NCBI GenBank assembly: GCA_944326155.1
Contig: CALVCV010000011.1
Coordinates: forward strand, 1-45,622
From: an uncultured Bacilli bacterium
GTDB lineage: Bacteria > Bacillota_I > Bacilli_A > ML615J-28 > CAG-313
Reading direction: 5' to 3'
DNA: 45,622 bases
Shown: piece after piece, positions 24,951 through 32,941 of the stretch
Layout of the letters: each line of letters opens with the position of its first letter
Position numbering within the stretch: the stretch's first letter is position 1
The notes under the pieces: model-generated
What the model saw: the letters and a program-made list of their open reading frames with translations, nothing else
What the model was told of the DNA's origin: nothing
The model's database searches: none
Program-made: the position numbers and the translations under genes

Positions 24951-25937
24951 ATGATAAATTATTGTTCTTACGAAGAAAAATATCAAGATCAAATGTATGA
25001 TGTTTTTTATGAATTAACTCAAGAAGAAGTTTTCTTTAAAGAATTAAGCAAAGAGGAGTTTAAAAATCAGTTATTTAATAATCCTTTTTTTAAATTAGAT
25101 GGTACTTTTGTTGCGTTGAAAGATGAAAAAGTTGTTGGTTTTATTAGTAGTAATGTTCGCGACATGGATAAGGATAATGAAAAAGCTTCTGGATATATCA
25201 ATACTTTAATTGTCAAAAAAACATATCGTAGACAAGGAATTGGCTCTAAATTATTATCGCTAGCTGAAAATTATATTAAAAAAAATAATATGAAATCAGT
25301 TCGTTTTGTTTTCTTAAGCCAAATTAATTGGCCATGGTATATTCCTTATACAAATAAACATGAACATCCAGGTATGCCTGCAGTTAGAATGAATTCTGAT
25401 TTCTATTTATTTTTATATCATCATGGATATTTTGTAAACAGCATTCACGAAGGATTTCATTTGGATTTAGACAAATATACAATGCCAGAAAAAGTAGTTA
25501 AACAAATGGCAGAAAATGAGAAACGTGGATTAACAGTTGAAGTGTATGATTCTAATAAGCATTATGGTATTGAAGAATTTTGCGAAGCAATTAATAACCC
25601 TGGTTTTGCAAGTGCCATTAGAGGCAATTTGAAACGTGAACAACCAAGACCATTCTTAGTTGCGGCGCACAATAATAAAGTCGTTGGTTGGACAGGCGCT
25701 ATGTATACTGAAGCAACAGGTAGAGGCCACTTAGATGGTATTTGTGTAGATCCTAATGAGCGTGGTGGTGGGCTTGGTAAGGGTTTATTTTGCAATTTAT
25801 GTGAATATTTAAAAAAACATGGTTCAACTTATATGACTTTTTTTACTGGGCTTGATAATCCAGCACGTTATATCTACTTGTTGGCGGGATTTAAAATTGC
25901 TCAAAGTTTTGCTGATATGAAAAAGAATTTAGAATAA
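24951..25937 (+). CDS. tandem GNAT-domain acetyltransferase
   Basis: 328 aa. The ATG at 24951 has AGAGGTG (24938-24944) at good spacing; an in-frame GTG inside that ribosome site is rejected. Two GNAT domains are visible. The first (about 1-145) has an acetyl-CoA loop RRQGIGSKL. The second (about 185-325) has ERGGGLGKGL and ends in a typical DNPARYIYLLAGF strand-helix. Two-domain GNAT proteins acetylate small molecules or proteins; the substrate cannot be inferred. It is a monocistronic gene with its own promoter and terminator, inserted in the nusG-rplK interval. Confidence 0.85.
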   Translation: MINYCSYEEKYQDQMYDVFYELTQEEVFFKELSKEEFKNQLFNNPFFKLDGTFVALKDEKVVGFISSNVRDMDKDNEKASGYINTLIVKKTYRRQGIGSKLLSLAENYIKKNNMKSVRFVFLSQINWPWYIPYTNKHEHPGMPAVRMNSDFYLFLYHHGYFVNSIHEGFHLDLDKYTMPEKVVKQMAENEKRGLTVEVYDSNKHYGIEEFCEAINNPGFASAIRGNLKREQPRPFLVAAHNNKVVGWTGAMYTEATGRGHLDGICVDPNERGGGLGKGLFCNLCEYLKKHGSTYMTFFTGLDNPARYIYLLAGFKIAQSFADMKKNLE

Positions 25938-25990
25938 ATAAGTAATTTGTAGATATTTTTTAAAATAGATTTGATTAATGATAAAGAATT

Positions 25991-26022
25991 AAAGTCACAA
26001 TTTAAAGATTGTGACTTTTTTA
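25991..26022 (+). terminator. intrinsic terminator of the GNAT gene
   Basis: An 11-bp perfect stem AAAGTCACAAT (25991-26001) pairs with 26008-26018 around a 6-nt loop, followed by T residues. It lies 22 nt before the rplK promoter. Confidence 0.88.
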
Positions 26023-26043
26023 AAAAATAAAAGAATAAATAGA

Positions 26044-26072
26044 TTGACTTTTTAACAAAAAAAATGTATAAT
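26044..26072 (+). promoter_or_regulatory. rplK-rplA promoter
   Basis: TTGACT (26044-26049), 17-nt spacer, TATAAT (26067-26072). It leaves a leader of about 100 nt before rplK. Confidence 0.88.
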
Positions 26073-26118
26073 ATGAGATGCGTGCAATGACGCTTTATAC
26101 TATGAATTATTTAAAAAT

Positions 26119-26149
26119 GTGGGAGAACATCATAGTGTTCATAAACCAC
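26119..26149 (+). promoter_or_regulatory. L1-binding operator 1, rplK leader
   Basis: The mRNA can fold GTGG (26119-26122) with CCAC (26146-26149). An asymmetric internal loop has GA on the 5' side and ATAAA on the 3' side. The inner stem is GAACA/TGTTC with a 6-nt loop. This resembles the mRNA mimic of the 23S rRNA L1 site that represses L11-L1 operons. It ends 30 nt before the rplK start. Confidence 0.65.
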
Positions 26150-26178
26150 ATCACGGACAAAATAAGGAGGTGTGTCTC

Positions 26179-26613
26179 GTGGCAGCTAAAGTTAAACAAG
26201 TTAAAAAAGTTGTTAAACTTCAAATTCCTGCGGCAAAGGCTAATCCGGCTCCACCAGTTGGACCAGCACTAGGGCAAGCAGGTGTTAACATTCAACAATT
26301 CTGCAGCCAATTTAATGAAAAAACTGCAAGTATGGCAGGATATGTAATTCCAGTTGAAATTTACGTGTACGAAGATCGTACTTTCACATTTATTACAAAG
26401 ACTCCTCCGGCTTCAGACTTATTAAAAAAAGCAGCAGGCATTCAAAAAGGTTCCAATAATGCGAAAAAGAATAAAGTTGCAACTATTACTCGTGCTAAAT
26501 TACTAGAAATTGCACAAATGAAGATGCCAGATCTTAACGCATATACGGTTGAAGCAGCCGCAAATATTGTGGAAGGTACTGCTCGCAACATGGGAATCGT
26601 TGTAGAAAAATAA
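26179..26613 (+). CDS. rplK: 50S ribosomal protein L11
   Basis: 144 aa. The start is GTG at 26179, after AAGGAGG (26164-26170); frames upstream run through the leader RNA. L11 forms the GTPase-associated centre with 23S rRNA. The N-terminal domain has [27 protein letters not shown] and the C-terminal domain [19 protein letters not shown], both highly conserved. The length is as expected (141-144). It is cotranscribed with rplA. Confidence 0.98.
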   Translation: MAAKVKQVKKVVKLQIPAAKANPAPPVGPALGQAGVNIQQFCSQFNEKTASMAGYVIPVEIYVYEDRTFTFITKTPPASDLLKKAAGIQKGSNNAKKNKVATITRAKLLEIAQMKMPDLNAYTVEAAANIVEGTARNMGIVVEK

Positions 26614-26656
26614 GTTTCTATCACTCTCTTTAAATTGGTTGAATAATTCAACTAGC

Positions 26657-26681
26657 GTGGGAGGAGATTCCGTTAGACCAC
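26657..26681 (+). promoter_or_regulatory. L1-binding operator 2, rplK-rplA spacer
   Basis: GTGG (26657-26660) pairs with CCAC (26678-26681). The 5' internal-loop residues are GA and the 3' side is GTTAGA. The inner stem is GGA/TCC closed by GAT. It shares the GTGGGAG...ACCAC frame of the site upstream of rplK and lies 21 nt before the rplA start. Confidence 0.6.
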
Positions 26682-26702
26682 ATTTAGGAGGTAAATTAAC
26701 AA

Positions 26703-27392
26703 ATGGCAAAAAGAGGTAAAAAATATCTAGAAGCTTTAAAACTAGTAGATCGTTCAAAAAGATATAGTCTTGATGAGGCTGTAGAACTAGTTAAGAAGAC
26801 AAATGTTGCTAAATTTGATGCAACAGTCGAAGTATCTTTTAAATTAAATATTGATCCTCGTAAGGCTGAACAAAATTTACGTGGAGCAGTTTCACTTCCA
26901 AATGGAACTGGTAAAGCAGTCCGCGTATTAGTAATCGCAAAAGGCGCAAAAGCACAAGAAGCTCTTGCGGCAGGTGCAGATTATGCTGGTGATGCTGAAT
27001 ATCTTGAAAAGATTAAAGAGGGCTGGTTTGATTTTGATACAATTATTGCTACACCAGATATGATGGGTGAACTTGGTAAATTAGGTCGTATTTTAGGTCC
27101 TAAAGGTTTAATGCCAAACCCTAAAACTGGTACAGTAACGATGAATGTTGAACAAACAGTAAAAGAATTTAAGGCTGGTAAAGTTGAATATCGTACTGAT
27201 AAAGTTGGTAATGTTCAAGTTCCAGTTGGTAAAGTTTCATTTGAAAATGTTAAACTTGCTGAAAATATAAAAGCAATTTATAATCAAATGCTACGTATTA
27301 AACCACAAACTGTTAAAGGTGTTTACATTCAAAATTTAACTATTACTTCAACAATGGGCCCTGGTATTAAAGTTACTACAGACCTTGCATAA
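26703..27392 (+). CDS. rplA: 50S ribosomal protein L1
   Basis: 229 aa, normal length. L1 forms the mobile stalk at the E site and represses its own operon. Family segments seen: [20 protein letters not shown] at the N-terminus, [17 protein letters not shown], the [17 protein letters not shown] signature, and a C-terminal [17 protein letters not shown] precedes the ATG. Confidence 0.98.
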   Translation: MAKRGKKYLEALKLVDRSKRYSLDEAVELVKKTNVAKFDATVEVSFKLNIDPRKAEQNLRGAVSLPNGTGKAVRVLVIAKGAKAQEALAAGADYAGDAEYLEKIKEGWFDFDTIIATPDMMGELGKLGRILGPKGLMPNPKTGTVTMNVEQTVKEFKAGKVEYRTDKVGNVQVPVGKVSFENVKLAENIKAIYNQMLRIKPQTVKGVYIQNLTITSTMGPGIKVTTDLA

Positions 27393-27450
27393 GAAGTAAT
27401 ATCTAATCATTATAGAATTCATAATAAAATAGTATATAAGTAGTATAAAT

Positions 27451-27530
27451 AGTCTCTGCCGTAGACAGTAGGTGCACCTAAAATAAGAAAAATTTAGGAG
27501 CTTAATTACGCCTACCGAGGAAAATTTTCA
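27451..27530 (+). ncRNA. L10 ribosomal-protein leader
   Basis: The 5' UTR of rplJ contains CTGCCGTAGACAGTAGGTG and, about 35 nt later, CGCCTACCGAGG, the hallmark of the Firmicute L10 leader. GTAGGTG (27468-27474) pairs with CGCCTAC (27509-27515), and CCTAAA (27477-27482) pairs with TTTAGG (27493-27498) as an inner hairpin. The L10-L12 complex is thought to bind here and repress rplJ-rplL. Confidence 0.88.
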
Positions 27531-27543
27531 GGAGGTGAAAACA

Positions 27544-28032
27544 ATGAATGAAGCGACAATCGCTAAAAAACATGAAGAGGTCCAAGCAATTAGAGAAAAA
27601 ATATCAAAAGCTGGATCAACATTATTCGTTGATTACCTAGGATTAACTGTAGCAGAAGTTACTGAACTTCGCGTTAAGCTACATACTGAAAACTGTGAAA
27701 TGAAAGTTGTTAAAAACAACATCTTACGTCGTGCAACTAAAGAAGCAGGATATGATGGCATTGAGGAACATTTAGTAGGACCAAGTGCTATTGTTGTTGG
27801 TACTGATGAAGTTTCTGCAGCAAAAGTGGTTTATGATTTTGCAAAAGATCATGATAAATTAAGTGTAAAGGTTGGTATTGTTGACAAAGCAGTTACTAAT
27901 GAAGCAGATTTAAAAGCTTTATCAAAATTACCAAACAAAGAAGGTATGTTATCTATGTTACTAAGTGTTTTACAGGCACCTATTCGCAATCTTGCTTGTG
28001 TTGTTAAAGCAGTATCAGAAAAAGAAAATTAA
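27544..28032 (+). CDS. rplJ: 50S ribosomal protein L10
   Basis: 162 aa. The ATG at 27544 is 6 nt after GGAGGTG (27531-27537); an in-frame GTG within that ribosome site is rejected. L10 anchors L12 dimers to the ribosome. The N-terminal rRNA-binding region has TLFVDYLGLTVAEVTELRVKL and VVKNNILRRA, and the C-terminal helix binds L12. It is 18 nt ahead of rplL. Confidence 0.97.
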   Translation: MNEATIAKKHEEVQAIREKISKAGSTLFVDYLGLTVAEVTELRVKLHTENCEMKVVKNNILRRATKEAGYDGIEEHLVGPSAIVVGTDEVSAAKVVYDFAKDHDKLSVKVGIVDKAVTNEADLKALSKLPNKEGMLSMLLSVLQAPIRNLACVVKAVSEKEN

Positions 28033-28050
28033 TTAGGAGGAACAAACGAA

Positions 28051-28419
28051 ATGGCAAAACTTAATAAAGAAGAATTTATCGCATCTTTAAAAGAAATGAG
28101 CGTTTTAGAATTAAATGAACTTGTAAAGGCAATTGAAGAAGAATTTGGCGTTACAGCGGCTGCTCCAGTTGCAGTTGCAGCAGGCACAGCAGCAGTTGAA
28201 GAAGGACCTACAGAAGTTAGTGTAATTCTTAAGAGTGCTGGTGCATCTAAATTAAACGTTATCAAATTAGTTCGTGAAGTTACTGGTCTAGGCTTAAAAG
28301 AAGCTAAGGATTTAGTTGATAATGCTCCAAAAGCTGTTAAAGAAAAGATAACTCCAGAAGAAGCTGAAGCATTAAAAGTTAAATTAGTTGAAGCTGGCGC
28401 TGAAGTAGAAGTTAAATAA
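28051..28419 (+). CDS. rplL: 50S ribosomal protein L7/L12
   Basis: 122 aa. The N-terminal dimerisation domain is followed by an Ala/Val-rich hinge (about 30-50). The C-terminal domain has [20 protein letters not shown] and ends with the typical GAEVEVK. L12 recruits translation factors. TAGGAGG precedes the ATG. Confidence 0.98.
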   Translation: MAKLNKEEFIASLKEMSVLELNELVKAIEEEFGVTAAAPVAVAAGTAAVEEGPTEVSVILKSAGASKLNVIKLVREVTGLGLKEAKDLVDNAPKAVKEKITPEEAEALKVKLVEAGAEVEVK

Positions 28420-28439
28420 ATTCTTAAATTAAAAATACT

Positions 28440-28470
28440 ATAGTCTGAGGAAACTCAGACTATTTGTTTC
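28440..28470 (+). terminator. attenuator-like hairpin after rplL
   Basis: A 10-bp perfect stem ATAGTCTGAG (28440-28449) pairs with 28454-28463 around a GAAA tetraloop. Only a broken T-run follows (TTGTTTC), so termination is probably partial and the next gene may be reached by read-through. Confidence 0.7.
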
Positions 28471-28482
28471 ATTGGGGTAAAT

Positions 28483-29079
28483 ATGAGTAATCAATATTTT
28501 GAAAACAATCCTAATTTAAGTAGCGACGAACGAATCATTACCTATTATTTTAAAGGAAATACTTTTCGGTTCATTACTGACAATGGCGTCTTTTCCAAAA
28601 AAGGCGTTGATTTTGGTAGCAGTCTATTATTGCAAAATTTTTATACTGAAAAAACGATGACTAAAATTTTAGATGTCGGTACAGGATATGGTGTCATAGG
28701 ACTTGTTATTGCAAAAACTAATCCACATGTTTTAGTAGATATGGTAGATGTAAACGAGCGTGCACTGGTTTTAGCAACACGAAATATGGCCTTAAATCAT
28801 GTCGAAAACGGGGAAATATTCGCTAGTAATATTTATCAAAATATTATAAAAAAATATGATATTATTGTGAGCAATCCCCCGATTCGTGCAGGAAAAGCGA
28901 TTGTACATGAGATAGGTAGTAAAGCATTTGATTATTTAGTAGAAGGGGGAACTTTTTGGTGTGTAATCCAAAAAAAACAAGGTGCAGAGTCAATGCTAAA
29001 ACTATTATCTGATATATTTACAAAGACCATCGTTGTTACAAAAGACAAAGGATATTGGATTATCAAAGCAAAGAAATAG
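28483..29079 (+). CDS. RsmC-like class I SAM methyltransferase (YbxB type)
   Basis: 198 aa. It has the MTS domain: SAM loop ILDVGTGYGVIGL (about 64-76), acidic VDVNERAL, and the catalytic VSNPPIRAGK (about 129-138). The NPP motif marks N-methylation of a base; the family includes RsmC, which makes m2G1207 in 16S rRNA. It corresponds to B. subtilis ybxB, which occupies the same place between rplL and rpoB. The ribosome site is GGGGT. The stop codon lies in a terminator arm. Confidence 0.9.
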   Translation: MSNQYFENNPNLSSDERIITYYFKGNTFRFITDNGVFSKKGVDFGSSLLLQNFYTEKTMTKILDVGTGYGVIGLVIAKTNPHVLVDMVDVNERALVLATRNMALNHVENGEIFASNIYQNIIKKYDIIVSNPPIRAGKAIVHEIGSKAFDYLVEGGTFWCVIQKKQGAESMLKLLSDIFTKTIVVTKDKGYWIIKAKK

Positions 29080-29126
29080 TAAAAGTTGTGATGAGGGTAA
29101 GCAAATAAATTTACTATTTTTTATTT
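29074..29126 (+). terminator. terminator overlapping the stop codon of the methyltransferase gene
   Basis: AAATAGTAAA (29074-29083, containing the TAG stop) pairs perfectly with TTTACTATTT (29110-29119). The loop is long (26 nt) and is followed by a T-rich tract. The long loop makes this less certain than the others. Confidence 0.55.
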
Positions 29127-29172
29127 TTTACCAAAATATTAAAAAATAAATATAAAAAAACGTATATTTTAG

Positions 29173-29201
29173 TTGACAAAAATAATGTTTTAACTTATAA
29201 T
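29173..29201 (+). promoter_or_regulatory. rpoBC promoter
   Basis: TTGACA (29173-29178), exactly 17 nt, TATAAT (29196-29201): a perfect consensus promoter. A second TATAAT at 29215-29220 may be a weaker alternative -10. The leader to rpoB is about 77 nt. Confidence 0.92.
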
Positions 29202-29284
29202 ATACAAGATACGATATAATGCGGTAAATTGCAATTTTTTACTGATTATATTTATGCTCAAAATTACAAAAAGAGGTGAATAAT

Positions 29285-32200
29285 TTGGGTTATAAAAATG
29301 TTAAATATGGTAGAACAAGAGTTCGTCGTAATTATGCAAGTGTTCAAACAAATGTAGAATTACCTAATTTAATTGAAATTCAAACAAAGTCTTTCGCTTG
29401 GTTTATGGATGAAGGGTTGAAAGCTTTATTTAAAGAAATTTCCCCTATTAAAGATCATGGTGATGGAGAAAAATTTGAGTTACATTTTATGGAACACTAT
29501 TTTGAAGAACCAAAATGTTCTATTAAAGAAGCAAAATTACATAAGGTTAACTATTCACGTTCGCTAAAAGTTCATGTTGCTTTAGAAAATAAGGAAACTG
29601 GCGAATTCAAAGATGATACGATTTTCATGGGTGAATTCCCAGTAATGACGCCATGGGGAACTTTTATTTTTAATGGTTCTGAACGTGTTGTTGTTACACA
29701 AATCGTTCGTTCAGCAGGTGTTTTCTTTTCTGAAGAAGTAGATAAAAAATCAGGTCAATCTATTTTCTCAGGCCAAATTATTCCGACTCGTGGAGCATGG
29801 ATAGAATTTGAAAAAAGTAATAAAAATATTTGGTATGCAAAACTAGATCGTTCTAAAAAAGTTTGCTTACCTACTTTTATCAGAGCATTAGGTGTAAAGA
29901 GTAACCTTGAAATGGTAAATTTATTCCTTGGTGAAAAAGAAGATGTCGATTTAAGACCAAAGAATATTCTTGAAATTTTTCAAAATAGTTTTGATAAAGA
30001 TGAATCATTTGGCGAAGATGATGCTGTAAAAAAATTATATGATAATTTAAGACCTGGTGAAAAAACTTCTGCCGATACTGCAAGGAAATTCATTGCCAGT
30101 CGTCTTTTTGAAGTTAGAAGATATGACCTTGCAAAAGTTGGTCGTTATAAAGTAAATAAAAAACTTGATGTTGTTGCTAGAGCTGTAGGTCATCGTCTTG
30201 CTAATGACTTAATCAATACTAATACTGGAGAAGTCATTTTAGAAAAAGGTACGGAAATTACTCATCGTAAAGATTCACAAACTGGTAAGAGTACCTTTGA
30301 TATCTTATGTGAAAATCGTGAATTCTTTAGAAAAACTTATGAATATGAACTTATGTTACAAGGTGATAGTGTCGTTCTTGAAACATTAGATATTTTAGTA
30401 AAGACAAACGAAGGTGACGTAAAGGTAAGATTACTTGGTAATGACCAAAGAGAAGATCGTTGTCACATTGTTCTTTCTGATATTTTTGCGACAATCAGTT
30501 ACTATATTAATTTACATGTTGGTGTAGGAAAAGTTGTTGGTAAGATTGATGATATTGACCATTTAAGTAATCGCCGTTTAAGATTAATTGGTGAATTGTT
30601 ACAAAATCAATTTAGAATGGGTATGGTTAAGATAGAAAAGAATATTCGTGATAGAATGTCAACTTCTGCTGAAGTGAAGAATGTAACTGCTCAAAGTTTA
30701 GTGAATATTCGACCACTTACTTCAACATTTAGAGAGTTCTTTGGTAGTAGCCAATTATCACAATTTATGGATCAAATTAATCCACTTTCTGAACTTACAC
30801 ATAAACGTCGTCTATCGGCTCTTGGTCAAGGAGGTATTTCGCGTGATCGTGCTGGTTTTGAAGTACGTGACGTACATTCATCACATTATGGTAGAATTTG
30901 TCCAGTTGAAACACCAGAAGGTCAAAACATTGGTTTAATTAACTCTCTTGCTTCGTATGCAAGAGCTAATGAGTTTGGTTTTATTGAAACACCTTACTTA
31001 GTAGTTAAAAAAGATTTAAAGAATAAACGCGCTATTATTACTGATGAAATGAAATATTTTACAGCTGATAAAGAAGAAGAATATATTATTGCTGAAGCAA
31101 ACGTTCATATGAATAAAGATCCAAATACTGGTGAATTAGTTATTCTTGATGAAAAAGTAATTGCTAGACAATTTGGTGAATTTATTGAAACTGATAGTAT
31201 GAATGTTGATTTAATTGACGTATCACCTAAACAAGTAGTAGCAGTTTCAACAGCATGTATTCCATTCCTAGAACATGATGATACAACTCGTGCTTTGATG
31301 GGTGCCAACATGCAACGTCAAGCTATTCCACTTTTAAAACCAGAAGCGCCATTTGTAGGTACAGGTATTGAATATAAGGCCGCAAAAGATTCTGGTGTTG
31401 CAATTTGTGCTGATGTTGATGGTGTTGTTGAATATGCTGATGGCTTAAAGATTGTTGTACGTGATATGGGAGGAAGCAAGCATACTTATGAACTGAATAA
31501 GTATGAACGTTCTAATCACTCAACTTGTGTTAACCAACGGCCTATCGTTGTACCTGGCGAAGTTGTAAAAGTAGGTGACGTACTTGCTGACGGCTCTTCT
31601 ATGGATCAAGGTGAACTTGCTCTTGGAAGAAATGTTGTTATCGCCTTTATGACTTGGAATGGATATAATTTCGAAGATGCTGTTATTATGAGTGAAAGAT
31701 TAGTACAAGATGATGTTTATACATCAATTCATATTGAAGAATATACTTGTGAAGTACGTGATACAAAACTTGGTAAAGAAGAAATTACAAGAGATCTAGA
31801 TGGCGAAAGTAAAGATTCAATTGCTAACTTAGACGAAGAAGGTATCATTAGACTTGGTGCTGAAGTAAAAGAAGGAGATACATTAGTAGGTAAAGTTTCT
31901 CCAAAAGGTATTACTGAACCTACTCCAGAAGAAAGACTTACGCAAGCCTTATTCTCAGATAATTCAAAAGATGTTCGTGTTACTTCATTAAAAGTTCCAC
32001 ATGGTGGTGGCGGTATCGTTCATAAGATTGAAAGATTTAGTCGTAAAGATGGCGTTGAACTTCCACCAGAAGTAAATGAAGTTGTTCGTGTCTATATTAC
32101 CCAAAAACGTAAAATATCTGAAGGAGATAAGATGTCAGGACGTCATGGTAATAAAGGTGTTATTTCTAATATCTTGCCAATTGAAGATATGCCATTTATG

Positions 32201-32926
32201 TCAGATGGTACACCAGTTGATATTATGTTAAATCCACAAGGTGTTCCATCACGTATGAATATTGGTCAAGTACTTGAAATTCATTTAGGTATGGCAGCTA
32301 AGAAACTTGGTGTTCACGTTGCAACACCAGTATTTGATGGTCTAACACATCAAGATTTAGTGGATATTATGAATGAAGCGCGTGCAAAAGATGAAGAAAT
32401 TGTAAGAGAAAATCCTGCTGAAGCACGTGCAATTATTGATGAAAATGGAAAAACATATTTATATGATGGTCGTACAGGACGTCAATTTGATAATAAAATT
32501 TCGGTTGGTGTCATGTATATGATTAAATTAGCTCATATGGTTGATGATAAACTTCATGCAAGAAGTGAAGGACCTTACACACTTGTTACCCAACAGCCAA
32601 TGGGTGGTAAAGCCCAAAATGGTGGTCAACGTTTTGGTGAAATGGAAGTTTGGGCTCTTGAAGCATATGGAGCTGCCCATACTCTACAAGAAATGATGAC
32701 AATTAAGTCTGATGATATCATTGGACGTAATAAAGTATATAAAGCTATTGTTGATGGTGAGCCATTACCAACTCCAGGTATTCCAGAAGCTTTCCGTGCT
32801 TTAATTAAGGAATTACAAGGTTTAGGACTCAGTGTTAAACTAGTTGATAATAATGGTGTTGATGTTGCCAATAAGAGTCTAGTGAGTGAATTTGTCGAAG
32901 CACAAGCTAGTAAACGTGGCCTATAA
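29285..32926 (+). CDS. rpoB: DNA-directed RNA polymerase beta subunit
   Basis: 1213 aa from TTG 29285, which is 6 nt after AGAGGTG; an in-frame GTG inside that ribosome site is rejected. Bacillus rpoB also starts with TTG. All beta landmarks are present. In the rifampicin cluster the key residues are D496, H506 and S511, equivalent to E. coli D516, H526 and S531, so no resistance change is seen there. GVISNILPIEDMPF and MGGKAQNGGQRFGEMEVWA appear later. One base feature in the cluster is GQGG where E. coli has GPGG. It is followed by rpoC after 15 nt. Confidence 0.98.
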   Translation: MGYKNVKYGRTRVRRNYASVQTNVELPNLIEIQTKSFAWFMDEGLKALFKEISPIKDHGDGEKFELHFMEHYFEEPKCSIKEAKLHKVNYSRSLKVHVALENKETGEFKDDTIFMGEFPVMTPWGTFIFNGSERVVVTQIVRSAGVFFSEEVDKKSGQSIFSGQIIPTRGAWIEFEKSNKNIWYAKLDRSKKVCLPTFIRALGVKSNLEMVNLFLGEKEDVDLRPKNILEIFQNSFDKDESFGEDDAVKKLYDNLRPGEKTSADTARKFIASRLFEVRRYDLAKVGRYKVNKKLDVVARAVGHRLANDLINTNTGEVILEKGTEITHRKDSQTGKSTFDILCENREFFRKTYEYELMLQGDSVVLETLDILVKTNEGDVKVRLLGNDQREDRCHIVLSDIFATISYYINLHVGVGKVVGKIDDIDHLSNRRLRLIGELLQNQFRMGMVKIEKNIRDRMSTSAEVKNVTAQSLVNIRPLTSTFREFFGSSQLSQFMDQINPLSELTHKRRLSALGQGGISRDRAGFEVRDVHSSHYGRICPVETPEGQNIGLINSLASYARANEFGFIETPYLVVKKDLKNKRAIITDEMKYFTADKEEEYIIAEANVHMNKDPNTGELVILDEKVIARQFGEFIETDSMNVDLIDVSPKQVVAVSTACIPFLEHDDTTRALMGANMQRQAIPLLKPEAPFVGTGIEYKAAKDSGVAICADVDGVVEYADGLKIVVRDMGGSKHTYELNKYERSNHSTCVNQRPIVVPGEVVKVGDVLADGSSMDQGELALGRNVVIAFMTWNGYNFEDAVIMSERLVQDDVYTSIHIEEYTCEVRDTKLGKEEITRDLDGESKDSIANLDEEGIIRLGAEVKEGDTLVGKVSPKGITEPTPEERLTQALFSDNSKDVRVTSLKVPHGGGGIVHKIERFSRKDGVELPPEVNEVVRVYITQKRKISEGDKMSGRHGNKGVISNILPIEDMPFMSDGTPVDIMLNPQGVPSRMNIGQVLEIHLGMAAKKLGVHVATPVFDGLTHQDLVDIMNEARAKDEEIVRENPAEARAIIDENGKTYLYDGRTGRQFDNKISVGVMYMIKLAHMVDDKLHARSEGPYTLVTQQPMGGKAQNGGQRFGEMEVWALEAYGAAHTLQEMMTIKSDDIIGRNKVYKAIVDGEPLPTPGIPEAFRALIKELQGLGLSVKLVDNNGVDVANKSLVSEFVEAQASKRGL

Positions 32927-32941
32927 TAAGAGGTGAATCAT

